NCBI GenBank assembly: GCA_019279435.1
Contig: JAAALK010000287.1
Span: 64,173,144 to 64,237,143 of the forward strand
DNA from: Zizania palustris
Lineage: Eukaryota > Streptophyta > Magnoliopsida > Poales > Poaceae
Direction: 5' to 3'
Length of the DNA stretch: 64,000 bases
Position numbers and translations under genes: made by a program. This document shows positions 1 through 10,470 of the stretch, one piece after another. Position 1 is the stretch's first letter. Each line of letters opens with the position of its first letter. The notes beneath the pieces were generated by a model. That model made no database searches and was not told where the DNA came from. It saw only the letters and a program-made list of their open reading frames with translations.

Positions 1-272
1 CAGAATAATGACTCAAACACGACGCGTTAGCGTGACTTCATCCGGAGCGGAGTACGAGCGTGGCGAAGTCTGTCGTGACGAAGTCTGTTGGTGTGTGGTC
101 GAAGTAGCAGTCTCGCCGAAGGGTGTTCTGGCAACCTCCGAAACCGATCTCTCAGCTCCGGACACCTCCGACGAAGTAGCTCCGAACATGGGTAACCTGC
201 AACAGAGAAGATTCGAAGTACCAATTCGGCCTGAGGACCGAATTCTGCTCAGTGTTGCACTAGTGGCGAAGG

Positions 273-380
273 TAGCAATCTGTTACGCAGATTAGCGGAT
301 ACTTCATAGGCGAAGTAACAAGGCGATAGCAATCTATTACGTAGATTAATGGATACTTCACAGGAGAAGTAATAAGGATT
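273..380. repeat. Imperfect tandem duplication, period 54 bp
   Basis: Two consecutive units begin TAGCAATCT at 273 and 327. Each runs through a TTACG(C/T)AGATTA block, GGATACTTCA and a GAAGTAA block. They differ at a handful of positions, mostly transitions. The duplication lies in the transcribed part of the proposed element H LTR. Confidence 0.7.
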
Positions 381-522
381 ACCACTGTTCCGAAGTGGTC
401 GTCGGAGGGCTTTCAGGCAAACCCACGAAGAGTACAGAAAAGTAAAGATAAAGTAAATGTGATTCAAAGCTAGGGCTCTGTGGTTGATTTTTGTCGGAGG
501 GCTTTGAATAGGCTTCTCCCTT

Positions 523-532
523 GTATTTATAG
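523..532 (-). promoter_or_regulatory. TATA box of the element H LTR
   Basis: On the minus strand the sequence reads CTATAAATAC followed by AAGG, a canonical plant core promoter. It lies about 280 bp inside the proposed LTR start, a normal position for the U3/R boundary. Confidence 0.5.
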
Positions 533-818
533 GGACTATACCTCTAATCTAATCTGCTATAATTCGGCTGAATAGAGATAAACACTTAGCCAGAATCGAG
601 TCCAACTCTATCTCTGCCCGAAGTGGGCCTTCGGCCAGGCCCGTCGAAGCCTGCTCCTCGGGCCGAAGCTTCGGCGACGTGGGCCTCCGAAGGCCTCCTG
701 GCCAAAGGTTGTGGGCTGGCTGGAAGCTTCCGGAGCCCGTAGCCCAATAGTCCTTCGGCCTTGTAGGGCTTCGGCCTGACCCGGGACATGTGTATTTTCG
801 GCCCAAATTACCAAAATT

Positions 819-3030
819 GATATTTTGACAATCTTAACCATTGATGCCATTTTTTGCTATCAACACATTGTTCTCAACATTCTACTTCAACGTCACTTGG
901 TGGCAAAAAGGAGTAAGTGTTCATTTGTTGTTACTGAGTTAGAGTACTTAGGTCACATTATTTCAGATAGAGGAGTGGCTGCAGATCCAGATAAAACAGC
1001 TGCTATGAAGAACTGGCTTGTTCCTCAATCAATTTCTGAGTTGAGGGGGTTTACGGGTCTTACTGGCTATTACAGAAAGTTTGTTCATCATTATGGTATT
1101 CTTACTAAACCTCTCACTGTTTTATTACAGAAATCTAAAGCATTTGTATGGAATCAACCAGCCCAGTTGGCTTTTGAGGAAGTAAAACAAGCTATGTGTT
1201 CCACACCTGTTTTAGCTTTACCTTGTTTTGATAGACCTTTTGAAATTGATGCTTGTGATATTGGAGTGGGTGCTGTTTTGTCTCAATCAGATCATCCTAT
1301 TGCATTTTATATTAAGGCTTTGGGTATTCAAAATCAGCACCTATCTATATATGAGAAGGAGTTTTTGGCTATTATGATGGCAATAGACAAATGGAGATCA
1401 TATTTGTTGAGAGGTCCCTTTACTATATATACAGATCACAAGTCTTTGTGTCAATTGGAAACCCAACCATTGTCATCTGATCTTCAGAGGAAATCAATGA
1501 CTAAATTGATTGGTTTACAATATAAGTTTATGCCTTATCTAGAGTGGGTCATCTGTTTGCTGTTCAAACTGTTTCCACGGTACAACCAGTATGGCTTCAA
1601 GATGTTTTAAACTCCTATGCTTCTGATGCTGAAGCACAGTCCTTGCTTCAGGCATTAGCTATCTCGGGTACTAATGACAAAGGTTTTACATTGTCGGATG
1701 GTATTATTCGATGCAATGGGAAAATTTGGATTGGTGCCAATTCAACATACAGACTAAGATTATTGCTGCATTTCATGCTTCAACAATTGGTGGCCATTCT
1801 GGTGTTCAGGTGACGTATCAGCGAGTTTTCGAAAACTTTTTCAATGGTCCGGTCTTAAGATAGTAGTACAAGAGTTTGTTAATCAATGTCTTGTGTGTCA
1901 ACAAGTTAAACATGAGTTCGTAAAGTCCCCTAGGTTGTTGCAACCATTATTGATTCCTCAAGGGGTTTGGCAGGATTTATCGTTGGATTTCATTGAGGGT
2001 TTGTCCACTTTTGAAGGGTACAATACAATTTAGGTGGCGGTGGATCGATTTTCAAAATTTGCTCACTTCTTAGCTCTTAAACATCCTTTCACTGCTCAAC
2101 AAGTAGCTAAGTTGTTTCTTGACCGAATTGTCTCTCTTTATGGTATTCCTACTTCAATTGTTTCATATCGAGATAGGATGTTTACTAGTACATTCTGGCA
2201 ATTGTTGTTCAAATATTTGACTGTTTCATTGAAAATCTCCACGGCTTATCACCCACAAACGGATGGGCAAACCAAACGGGTTAATCAGTGTTTGGAGATG
2301 TATCTCTGTAGTGCTACCACTGCATCTCCATGAACTTGGTTCAGTTGGTTGTCATTAGCTCAGTTTTGGTATAACACCTGTTATCATACAGCTCTACAGT
2401 GTTCTCCCTACAAGGTGGTGTTTGGGGTTGAGCCACATTATTCTTTTCTTCCACCTATACCGGCTCTCACTGATCAAGCTGCAGTTGTAGAAGTGGATGT
2501 GGACAAGTGGTTGGCTGAACGTTGTAGTTTTTCACTGATGTTGAGGCATCAGTTACACAAAGCTCAGAACAAGATGAAGCATGCCGTGGATAATCATCGT
2601 TCATATCGTTCTTTTGAGGCGGGAGAGAAAGTTTTTCTCAAACTACAACCTTATGCACAGTCATCGGTGGTTAATCGCCCTTGTCCTAAGTTGGCGTTTA
2701 AATATTTTGGGACGTATGTGGTTTTGGCTAAAATTGGTTCTACTGCTTATAAATTGGAGTTACCGGAGGGCTCGGCTGTTCATCCAGTGTTCCATGTGTC
2801 TCAATTGAAGCTGTTCATTCCATCTCATTCACCGGTTTTCTCTCAGTTGCCAGTTAAAGTGAATTTGGATGTGGATCATCTTTGGCCAAGAAAGGAAACA
2901 ATGATTTGGTACAATTGTTGGTAAAGTGAGGATCTTTGTCGGATGAATGTGCGACCTGAGAGGATCACAATGTGTTGCGGGCTCGTTTTCCTGGGGCGGA
3001 TATTTGGGAGACAACTGTGTTTCAAGGGGG
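819..3030 (+). pseudogene. Gypsy pol fragment: RT end, RNase H, integrase, chromodomain remnant
   Basis: Recognisable blocks in order are the RT tail (KRSKCSF, LGHIIS, GYYRKFV, about 905-1085), RNase H (FEIDACD...GAVLSQ, YTDHKSL, about 1240-1450), the integrase core (about 1980-2330, with HPQTDGQT) and the integrase C-terminus ending HPVFHVSQLKLF (about 2780-2815). A tryptophan-rich tail with a WED-like motif spans about 2900-3010. At least three frame changes (near 1540-1610, 1810 and 2900) and several stops break it. The second catalytic Asp of integrase is changed (SDRD-type motif reads SYRD near 2167) and the glutamate position reads QTKRVN instead of QTERVN, so the enzyme would be dead even if translated. 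Confidence 0.85.
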
Positions 3031-3036
3031 CGGCAA

Positions 3037-3375
3037 TGTCACACCTGAAAGTGTGTCATCAGGCAACACAGAGACGGCGTGATCAGAAGGGAAGAAGAAA
3101 GACTTGGCGGGAAGGAGTGAGCGCGGGAGAAGTCTATTTGAGTGAGGTATTGGCCTATTCTAGGATGACACTTTGTAAATATGAAAACGTGTGTGTGCGC
3201 GCTGGTGGCGTATTCGGTTGGCACTGTATAAATTGCCGGATGATGAACATAATTTGGCAGTCAAGAAATAAAACAAAAAACAGAATTTCCTCTCCATTAT
3301 TCTTCCTTAGCTCGTAGCTCCGATCATCGGTTACTCTCGCCGGCGTGAATCCTTGCTCCGGCGAGTTTCGTAACA
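3037..3375 (+). repeat. 3' LTR of element G
   Basis: The 339-bp segment starts TGTCACACC directly after a purine tract and ends GTAACA. A TATA-like GTATAAATTG lies at 3226-3235, and a CT-rich leader follows. The sequence changes at 3376 from repeat to GC-rich coding sequence of a host gene. Confidence 0.75.
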
Positions 3376-3936
3376 CAGCGCCGCGGTGCGCCTCACGCTC
3401 TGGCTCTACGCCTCGTTCCTCCGCTCCGGCAAGATGCTGCACCGCCGGTACGGTCCATGGGCCGTCGTCACGGGCGCTACCGATGGCATCAGCCGCGCCA
3501 TTGCATTCCGCCTCGCCGCCTCAAGGCTCAGGCTCGTCCTCATCGGCCACAACCCCGACAAGCTAGCCACGGTGTCTGTGGAGATCAAGGGGAAGTACCC
3601 CAAAGTTGAGGTGCGGACGTACGTGCTCGACTTCGCCAGCGAGGGGCTCGCCGCTGGGGTGGAAGGGCTCAAGGAGGCCATCCGGGGCGTCGAAGTGGGC
3701 GTGCTTGTCAACAATGCTGGGACCTCTTACCCGTACGCTCGCTACTTCCACGAGGTAGACGAGGAGCTCATGCGCCGCCTGATCCGGGTCAACGTCGAGG
3801 GCGTAACGCGGGTCACGCAGGCCGTGCTCCCTGTCATGGTGGAGAGGAAGCGCGGCGCAATCGTCAACATCGGCTCGGGCTCTTCTTCCGTCATGTCGTC
3901 CGATCCGCTCTATTCCGTTTACGCGGCCACCAAAGC
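3376..3936 (+). pseudogene. KCR exon 1 remnant
   Basis: An open frame of about 187 codons without ATG. The first in-frame residues match the part of KCR just after the membrane anchor (VRLTLWLYASFLR). Full-length plant KCR proteins are about 310-330 residues, so roughly the first 35-45 residues including the membrane anchor are missing. Tyr and Lys of YxxxK are kept. Confidence 0.8.
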
Positions 3937-4704
3937 ATGAGCTTTTTGTGTTCTTATCCCCTAATCACCATTTTGCTCTGTGTTCAAAAGTAGTTAAGTT
4001 TACATAAATGCTCCTGCTAGTGCAAGCAATCTTCAGAACAGAGGGCATGACCCTCTTGCCTACTTGTGCTTGATTTTACAATTCAAGGTAGTTTGTTAGG
4101 ATCCAACCTATTTTTGGAAGATTTAGAAGTTTGGATAAGGAAACTAAGTAAGCGCTGTTGGTGTGAGCTATTAGTTCTGATGTCACTCATATCAGATTCT
4201 GGTGCCAATCAAGTACAGGTTAAATCCATGGTTTACAAATAGCTGGCGACTGGAATTGTGGTGTTTATTTTTTTAGCCTGCTATATGCTAAATTGTGCCT
4301 AGATCCGGTGTGAAATTAGTCAAACTGTCTGTTAGTGAATTAGAATAATGTGACATCTTGTTTTTGACATTCCATGGAATTAGAGAATCGGTTTGTTGTT
4401 GTTTCTGATAGATTTGTTGCAATTGTTAGATGCTTTGAGAACTGGAATACTTAAAGGGCCAATTATCATGGATATAGTTGATCTTGGATCAAAGACCCAA
4501 CAATATCACAGCACATTAGCACAGCTGTGTAAATATATTACCAAATCATGTGTGCATAGAACAATTGGATCTTTTCTCCCTGTTTCTGTGCCTATGCAAC
4601 AGGTACTTAGGTAGGAAATATGAATAAAATCTCTCTTTTCTCCAATGTAATCTTAGTTGAAGCTGTTTATAGACATGTTAACTCTCTAGTCTGTACAACT
4701 TAAT

Positions 4705-4771
<67 letters not shown>

Positions 4772-5453
4772 AGCCTTTCAATCCTAAGCACTGTTTCAAT
4801 GTGAATTAAATCACTTCCCATGTATTAGCATACATATCCCTAAAATTTCAAAGTAATTGTTTACTGTGCTTCAGAGAACAGTGACCTCTCTCTTTCTTTT
4901 CAATCTGTTCATTAATATTTGATAATGAGGATAATTATTATTTTTTTGTTTCTCAGTTACTTAAAAGGGGATTAACCCAATATCAGCCATATCAATCATG
5001 AATCACCTAATTGCCTTTTCTTTACCTGTATATCTCTATTAGCAACTGAAATAAGAGTATAACACTCGCTCGAATTGGCCTCTTGTATATGCTATGGTGG
5101 AAGCAATAAATCTGTGCAAAAAAGGTACTTCTGAATTTGGCAGAGTGCTAAATCAAAATCATTATATTTTTCCTCAGCTACTTTATTGTTCCTATGTTTG
5201 GCTGAGCTTTACCTACCTTTTCCATCATCTTGTTGATCATTTGAGAATTTAGTTATCTTAAGTTCTCCTTGACTCTCAGAGAAGATCATTATATTAAGTG
5301 CATACGTAAATGAAAAAGAAGAGCATGTCTAACAGGACCAGAAAAAGAAACATCTGAATAATTTCTCCCGCCTGTTGTTATGGATATTCTTCTGTGATTC
5401 TGTCTTCTGCATGAACTGCTGCTCTCTTAACTTGACTATGGCGATCTATGCAG
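3937..5453 (+). other. KCR intronic stretch with failed donor; no middle exon seen
   Basis: The AT-rich sequence starts with ATGAGC instead of GTGAGC and ends with a good acceptor (CTATGCAG before 5454). I searched it by eye for the middle KCR exon (YVDQFS-type, about 20 codons) and saw none. A 73-codon frame at 4393-4614 has an exon-like look and is followed by GTACTT, but I do not recognise it. The stretch also holds a CAA microsatellite. Confidence 0.55.
4705..4771 (+). repeat. (CAA)n microsatellite
   Basis: About 22 uninterrupted copies of the CAA/ACA trinucleotide lie inside the KCR intronic region. Confidence 0.97.
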
Positions 5454-5711
5454 ATACCGTTGTATGTAGCAACAAAGATGGCGTCTATCAGGAAGTCCTC
5501 TTTCTTTGTCCCATTTGCGGACACCTACGCCCGAGCTGCCATTCGCCACATTGGCTATGAGCCCAGGTGCACACCATACTGGCCGCACTCTGTAGTGTGG
5601 TTCCTAATCTCCATTCTTCCCGAGTCAATTATAGACAATATGCGCCTGGGAATGTGCATCAAGATCCGCAAGAAGGGGCAAGCTAAAGATGCTAACAAGA
5701 AAGCACGGTGA
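5454..5711 (+). pseudogene. KCR last exon
   Basis: The exon opens after a clean CAG acceptor and codes for 85 residues ending in KKAR and a TGA stop. It contains the family-typical IGYEPRCTPYWPHS and RLGMCIKIRKKG blocks. It is intact in itself but cannot be joined to exon 1 in frame without the missing exon. Confidence 0.85.
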
Positions 5712-5917
5712 TGTTTCAGATACTCATTCATGATGATATTTTATTGTTTCTTGAGCATGTTGGACAAGTACATGTTGAGTTGGAATTGTGTATCACCATA
5801 GAGGGGCCAAGGGCGCAAGGCAGAGGGCAGGCTTGAGCCCAGGCCTTGCGTGAGTCTTGTAAAGAATTTTATTAGAATTCTGATATTCTAGATAAGAGAA
5901 TTGTGTTGTACAAGAGT

Positions 5918-5927
5918 CTATAAATAC
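5918..5927 (+). promoter_or_regulatory. TATA box, element A 5' LTR
   Basis: CTATAAATAC, conserved at 45117-45126 in the 3' LTR, precedes a GAATAAAG polyadenylation-like signal by about 20 bases. Confidence 0.6.
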
Positions 5928-6101
5928 TTTGAGTACTGTGGGAATAAAGACAAGCAGAAGTCAGTTCAATCATCTCCTCTTGTTCCTCTGCTCCTCCCTT
6001 TTCTCCTATTCCCTCATCCCCTTCTTCCTACCGCAAGAAAGCAAGAAAGCACCCTGGAACCCCCTGGTTCCAGGCGTCCCAGGAGCAGGCCAGCCCCTAA
6101 C

Positions 6102-6106
6102 CACTC
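6102..6106 (+). repeat. Target-site duplication of element B, left copy
   Basis: CACTC here is repeated at 29653-29657, immediately outside the other end of element B. Confidence 0.93.
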
Positions 6107-9100
6107 TGTAACAGCCCAGGAATTAAAAATAAAATAAAAATGAGGAAAATAAATTTTCTAAATTAAAAAGGAAATGTTTAATTAGAGAAAAGGCTAAAAG
6201 ATTCCAATTAAAGAAAAACAGAGAAAAATAATTCAAATTTAAAGCTGATAAATTTATGGTGGAATCTAGAGGCCAAGAAATAATTTTGGGAATTTTTACA
6301 AAATTTTAGCAACATTGATTCAAGCACTAAACAAATAATTGATTATCTGGAATTATTTTAAATCAAAAATACATTTTAAATGAAATTGGGCCGCAACCCC
6401 GAATCCTCCCCAGGCCCGACCCAGTCCAGCGCCCAAGCCACCAACATGTGGGACCTCCCTGTCGGCGCCGCCCCTTTCCTCTCTCTCTCGCCCGCACCCG
6501 ACTGGACCCACCCGTCAGCCACTCGCGCTCGCCCTGACCATTGACCGCCCTAGCCCGCGTGTCGATGGCATCCCCTCTGTGCTCGCCTGCCGATAGGTGG
6601 GAGCCACCTATCGGATCCATCTTCCCCGATGGAAACTCCCCCCTTTCCAAATCCGGCGATCACCTTCCAAATTCCGTCGTCAGCCATCGTCGTGTGCAAA
6701 ATTAGAACCCGGATTCGAACCCCCGATCTTTGGCGATCCCCTTCCACCCAAGCCGACGCAGATTCATCCCTTATGGAAGCTAGCCGAGCACTTGGAAACC
6801 TCACCGGAAAATTGGAAAGAATCCCCTCGGGTTTCCCTCCCTCCGCCTTCCTTTCACGCCGCCGGCGACCCCTATTTAAACCCTGGTGGTCACCGCAACC
6901 CACCTACACCACGGTATCCCTAGCTCTAGCATTCTCGAGCGCCGCCACCTCTTTTTCAGATTTTTCCCCTGCTTCGGCTCCAGCAGGCCCTCGCCAACGC
7001 ACCGAGCCGCCGCCGCCCTCACCGACGCCACCTTCGGGACCGCCGTCGCTCACCCTTACCATGCATTGCCTCCGTTGGGCCAGATCACCACCGGTACACC
7101 ATCGCCACCACCAACCCAAAGCTCTTCGTCGCCCCTCTTCGTCGCTGGTCATCGTCAGCTCACCGTCGCCACCACCGTCGGTACGCCGAGTCCCCCTAGC
7201 CCCCTGGTCCCGTTTTAGGCCTTAGCTTGGCCAATTAACCATCGTCGTCGCTGGAATTTTTGGTCGTTGCGCCGCCGGAGTCGTGGACAAAGGGGGTAAT
7301 TACCCCTTAGACGCGTGTCGTGCCGGATTCGTTCCTGGCCACACATTTGTAATAGGACGGCTCCGATTAAATCCCGAAGGGATTTAATCAGAGCCATTTG
7401 ATCTGATCAAAGCGGTACCGATGCCTCTCAGCCGTCGATCGCCACTTAACGCCACCGCCTCGTCACCAACCGTTGGATCTGGATCCAACGGTCCAGATTG
7501 GGCCAGACCACGCGCACAGTGCTCGGGTCTATGGTGAGCCTGGCTCACCGTGGATCCCAAGCCTGTTTTCTGTTTAAATAAAAATTCAGAAAATAGATCA
7601 AACTTCAAAAATTCATATCTTTCTCAATTTAACTCCAAATTCGACCATTTTAATTCTGGAAAATTTGTATTTTTATTCTCTACACATTTATGCCATAAAA
7701 ACAGTATGTTTATTTTGCACAATTTATTCTTATTAAATAATAAAGTAAAAACCCTTTAGAATTAAATACATATTTCAATAAATAAATCAAAAAACACTTA
7801 AAAATTAATCCTTAATATTCAGGACATAACTTCAGAATATTTAATACTTTATTCCTCTTGTTTAAACCAAAAATTTGCATGTATATATTTTGTGATGTTT
7901 GGATTGTTTATTGAATGTCGTATTTCTTTTCCGTATGGAGAAGACTACGACGCCGTCGAAGATCCGGAGTTCTACCCCGAGGTTCCACCTTCGCCTTTTG
8001 CTGATCAAGGCAAGCCACAAACCCCAAGTTGATCATATTTAAGCCCAGTTTTTCATAATTACCGTTATAACTCATAGGAATGAAATATTGCATTAGTCTA
8101 ATCTCAAGCCCTACATTATATTTATTAGATCCACGTCCTTGTGTGCAAACCCAAACCATACTTATTGAGCCTAAACTCCTTGTCACTTTTAAATATTATA
8201 TTAGCTAGTGTCCAATGTACCGACACAACTGCTATAGGATAAAAGAACGAGTCGTAGATAGTTGGATTCTACTATATGATTTCCCCGTTATTCTCGTCTC
8301 TGGATTCTGTTGGAGTTGTCTATGTTATAAGTATGGTGGGTTCCGGGTGCAAGCTAGGCTATTGGTTGGTCACACCCGGGGCACTATAAGAACTGGTCTG
8401 TGGGATCTGTTGCAAAGCACTTCCGTACTAACCACAAGTTTAATGGGTAAGTCCTAACTGGAGGTATGGATCGTACCAACTTGAAGCACCATAGTGGAGG
8501 GGGCAAGGGGCAACCTGCGGGTGACTTGTACCGACGAGGCTCAAGGGGGGTATGGTGTTGGCCCGACGCGTCGGGGCACCATATGAAACCTATAAGAGGG
8601 TGTTATCGAATTGGTGTGTTCCATGCTGAAGGTTTTGGCACGAGTTCCCGTGGTATGGGTCATCTCGTACACTTTGGTGTGCGTGTATGAGTGTGTGCCT
8701 TGTGGGTACAATAGTACACCTCTGATCAAAGTATAACTCTTTTTGAAAATTCGTGCCCACGGTCAAGGGCGGGTTGCGTAACTTCTCGGAGTTAGTTTAT
8801 TATTGTTTGAATGATCGTGTGATGCATGGCATGTAAGGACTGTTGAGCGAGGGCGGGCTGACTGTCCCCCTCGAGTTAGATGATGATGCATTATACATGT
8901 TTAATTTTCAGTACTAATAATCTGCTCACATTAAATGCTTTACAAATATGCTTTTCCGCAAAAGTAGCCACTACCTTCCTTGTTATTACTCTGCATTATA
9001 CTTGCATTCGGTGGCTTGCTGAGTATGATTGTACTCACCCCCGTTGACTTACACCACCAGAGGCCGTCTACTATGAGGAGGATGAAGGTCTGGAGTAGCG

Positions 9101-9308
9101 ACCCAGTCAAGGCGAGACTGGAAGGAGGCGTTCATCGAGGAGATATATTTTATTAGTTTCTCTTTGATTTAACTCTTTTGTAATAATATGGTCTACGAAC
9201 CATGAATGATTGGCGTATTGTACGCAGTCGTGTGATGAACGTCTTGTTTTTATTGATTTTCTATGGAATTTCAATAAAGTCCTGATTTTATTAAATCCGG
9301 GCGTTACA
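6107..9308 (+). repeat. Element B 5' LTR (3202 bp)
   Basis: It aligns along its whole length with 26542-29652. A TATA-like CCTATTTAAA lies at 6871-6880, followed by a C-rich leader. It keeps about 90 bp (roughly 7193-7282) absent from the 3' copy; the deleted segment is bounded by GAGTC in both places. The LTR has no credible coding region; open frames in the GC-rich leader are compositional. Confidence 0.93.
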
Positions 9309-9311
9309 TGA

Positions 9312-9324
9312 TGGTATAAGAGCC
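9312..9324 (+). other. Primer-binding site of element B
   Basis: TGGTATAAGAGCC three bases after the 5' LTR matches the initiator-methionine tRNA complement TGGTATCAGAGC with one change. Confidence 0.8.
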
Positions 9325-9441
9325 GACTTGACTGTAGGAAGCCAAGCAGACCTGACCCTAGGATTTATATTAACCGTATTTTACAAACTACTTACTATCT
9401 CGTCTTCCAAAATTTTTAACGAAAGTTCTCTCTTTTTGTAG

Positions 9442-10120
9442 ATGCCGATTCACACCATGAGCGGTTCTCTTCATGATGAGGGCGGCTTCGTTCGCGATCT
9501 CTGCATGCTCATGGATTTCCTCGGGTTCGATCACGAGCCTACGTTCCACGAGATCTTTCCCGATGTGAACGAGGGATATTGCGAGGTTACCGTCGTCATC
9601 CACCCCTCCAGCACACAGCCAGCCTTCTAAACTCACAGAGTCGGAGGACCTACCTTTTTGGTGGCCAGCCAGCGCGCCGCACTTCAGGCCCTCTCCGAGC
9701 TTCGGATGGTCTATGATGGACAGCTCTACGACACCACCTACTGCTTCATGCCCATGCGCACCCTGGGGAGTCATCACAGTGTCTACGTCAGCACCTTCTC
9801 CCAGCGCAACTCTGTCATCGCCCGCACCATGCGTCTACTTGAGGTGATGGACGATCTTCACACGGAGGCAGTACTCGACGCCGACAGCCAGCATGACACC
9901 ATCGACTACTACCATCGACGCCGAGAACCTGAATCGCGAGAACGGAGAGCTTCGTCACCAGGTCCAGCAAGGGCGCCATTTGGCCGCCCAGGTAGTGGAG
10001 TTGTAGTGTCAGAATGAAATTCTGCGCCAGGGCGTCGCCGACACCGCTCAGTTGCGTCGCCAGATCGAGGAGCTGCAGAAGGATCTCGAGGAGGTCGCTC
10101 ATCTTCCTCCACGCAAGTGA
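9442..10120 (+). pseudogene. Extra ORF upstream of gag in element B (ORF0-like), degraded
   Basis: A coding-like segment precedes gag by about 350 bp. The first part starts at an ATG (9442) and continues past a TAA at 9628-9630 in the same frame. Blocks are PTFHEIFPD, CEVTVVIHP and, after the stop, ASQRAALQALSELR. Near 9905 the sensible frame shifts, and the rest is a charged coiled-coil (ENLNRENGELR..., then IEELQKDLEEV) ending at TGA 10118-10120, with one TAG within. This order (a small alpha/beta-looking domain, then a coiled coil) matches what I recall as ORF0 in rice RIRE3/RIRE8-type elements. I do not know its function. Confidence 0.65.
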
Positions 10121-10470
10121 AAGGCACTTAGGACCCCCTCAGCTAGGCCTAAGAGGATTTCGCGTAGTGCCTCTTCCGTCGGGCCCTCCAGCTCCACCAC
10201 TCCTGCACCAACCGTCCCTGCCGAGCCGACGATCGAGCCCCCCCCCCCCCCCGAGCTATTTTAGACGCTAGTTTACGATTGATTGTTTTAATTTTTTTAT
10301 GCTTGTAGTGCCGCTCATGTGGGATATAAGGCATGAGTGAGGATTTAATAAGAATTTAAGAATAAAGATTTAAGCATCTAGATCGAAACTTTTATTTTGA
10401 GGAATAAAGTTAGTAATAATTCCCCTTAAAAAAATTTTGCATCTTCTTTTGGAAACCCCTCAACTTCAGG
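10121..10470 (+). other. Non-coding spacer between ORF0-like sequence and gag (element B)
   Basis: The spacer contains a run of 14 C at about 10240-10253 and an AT-rich segment leading to the gag ATG. No gene is seen. Confidence 0.6.

Larger units (their letters stand above)
1..813 (-). mobile_element. Partial LTR of a minus-strand retrotransposon (element H)
   Basis: This non-coding stretch ends abruptly inside a Gypsy pol gene. Read on the minus strand it begins TGGTAATTTGGGCC at 813, a plausible LTR start, and carries a plant-type TATA box about 280 bases further in. The sequence is rich in CTTCGG/CCGAAG words. The pol frame of element G resumes right after 813-818 (possible target duplication AAATT at 814-818). 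The other end lies outside the window, so neither LTR length nor family can be fixed. The orientation is inferred from the TATA box and the TG end. Confidence 0.6.
814..3375 (+). mobile_element. 3' half of a decayed Ty3/Gypsy element (element G)
   Basis: The element keeps the end of reverse transcriptase, RNase H, integrase and a chromodomain-like tail, then a purine-rich tract (AAGGGGGCGG) and an LTR at 3037-3375. Its upstream part is replaced by element H, and its 3' LTR abuts host gene sequence at 3376. Domain order RT-RNase H-integrase is diagnostic for Ty3/Gypsy. The tail resembles chromodomain-bearing Reina-type elements. No target duplication can be tested because the 5' end is outside the window. 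Confidence 0.85.
3376..5711 (+). pseudogene. 3-oxoacyl-CoA reductase (KCR/GL8-type SDR), broken gene
   Basis: The intact family catalyses the first NADPH-dependent reduction in ER fatty-acid elongation, feeding cuticular wax and sphingolipid synthesis. Exon 1 (3376-3936) shows the SDR cofactor motif TGATDGIS (3470 onward), LVNNAG (about 3705), NIGSGSS and the catalytic YAATK at its end. The last exon (5454-5711) gives PLYVATKMAS through a C-terminal KKAR, a dilysine ER-retrieval signal. Breaks: the N-terminus and any ATG are lost at the element G junction. The third Gly of TGxxxGxG is Ser. The exon 1 donor reads GC/ATGAGC where GT is needed, so the frame runs into TGA at 3938-3940. The short middle exon expected between ATKA and PLYVATK was not found in 3941-5453. 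The CDS still looks gene-like in composition, so the loss is probably not ancient. Confidence 0.85.
5773..6106 (+). repeat. Element A 5' LTR, first part
   Basis: It starts TGTTGAG and aligns base for base, with few differences, to 44971 onward. It holds a TATA box at 5918-5927. It is interrupted at 6106 by element B and continues at 29658-29692, where it ends CCCACCACA. The 5' LTR keeps about 55 bp (from about 6062 through 29668) that the 3' LTR has lost. Confidence 0.9.

Noticed and set aside
4393..4614. 73-codon ORF in the KCR intronic region
   Set aside because: It has an exon-like feel and a GTACTT after CAACAG, but no recognised similarity and an AT-rich setting; I cannot support it as a gene.
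6597..7225. Overlapping Pro/Ser-rich ORFs in the GC-rich part of the B LTR (also near 27003-27485)
   Set aside because: They are open in several frames at once because of base composition, and they are not conserved between the two LTR copies.
8215..8690. ORFs in the 3' part of the B LTR (also 28783-29016)
   Set aside because: Not kept open in the paired LTR and without recognisable domains.
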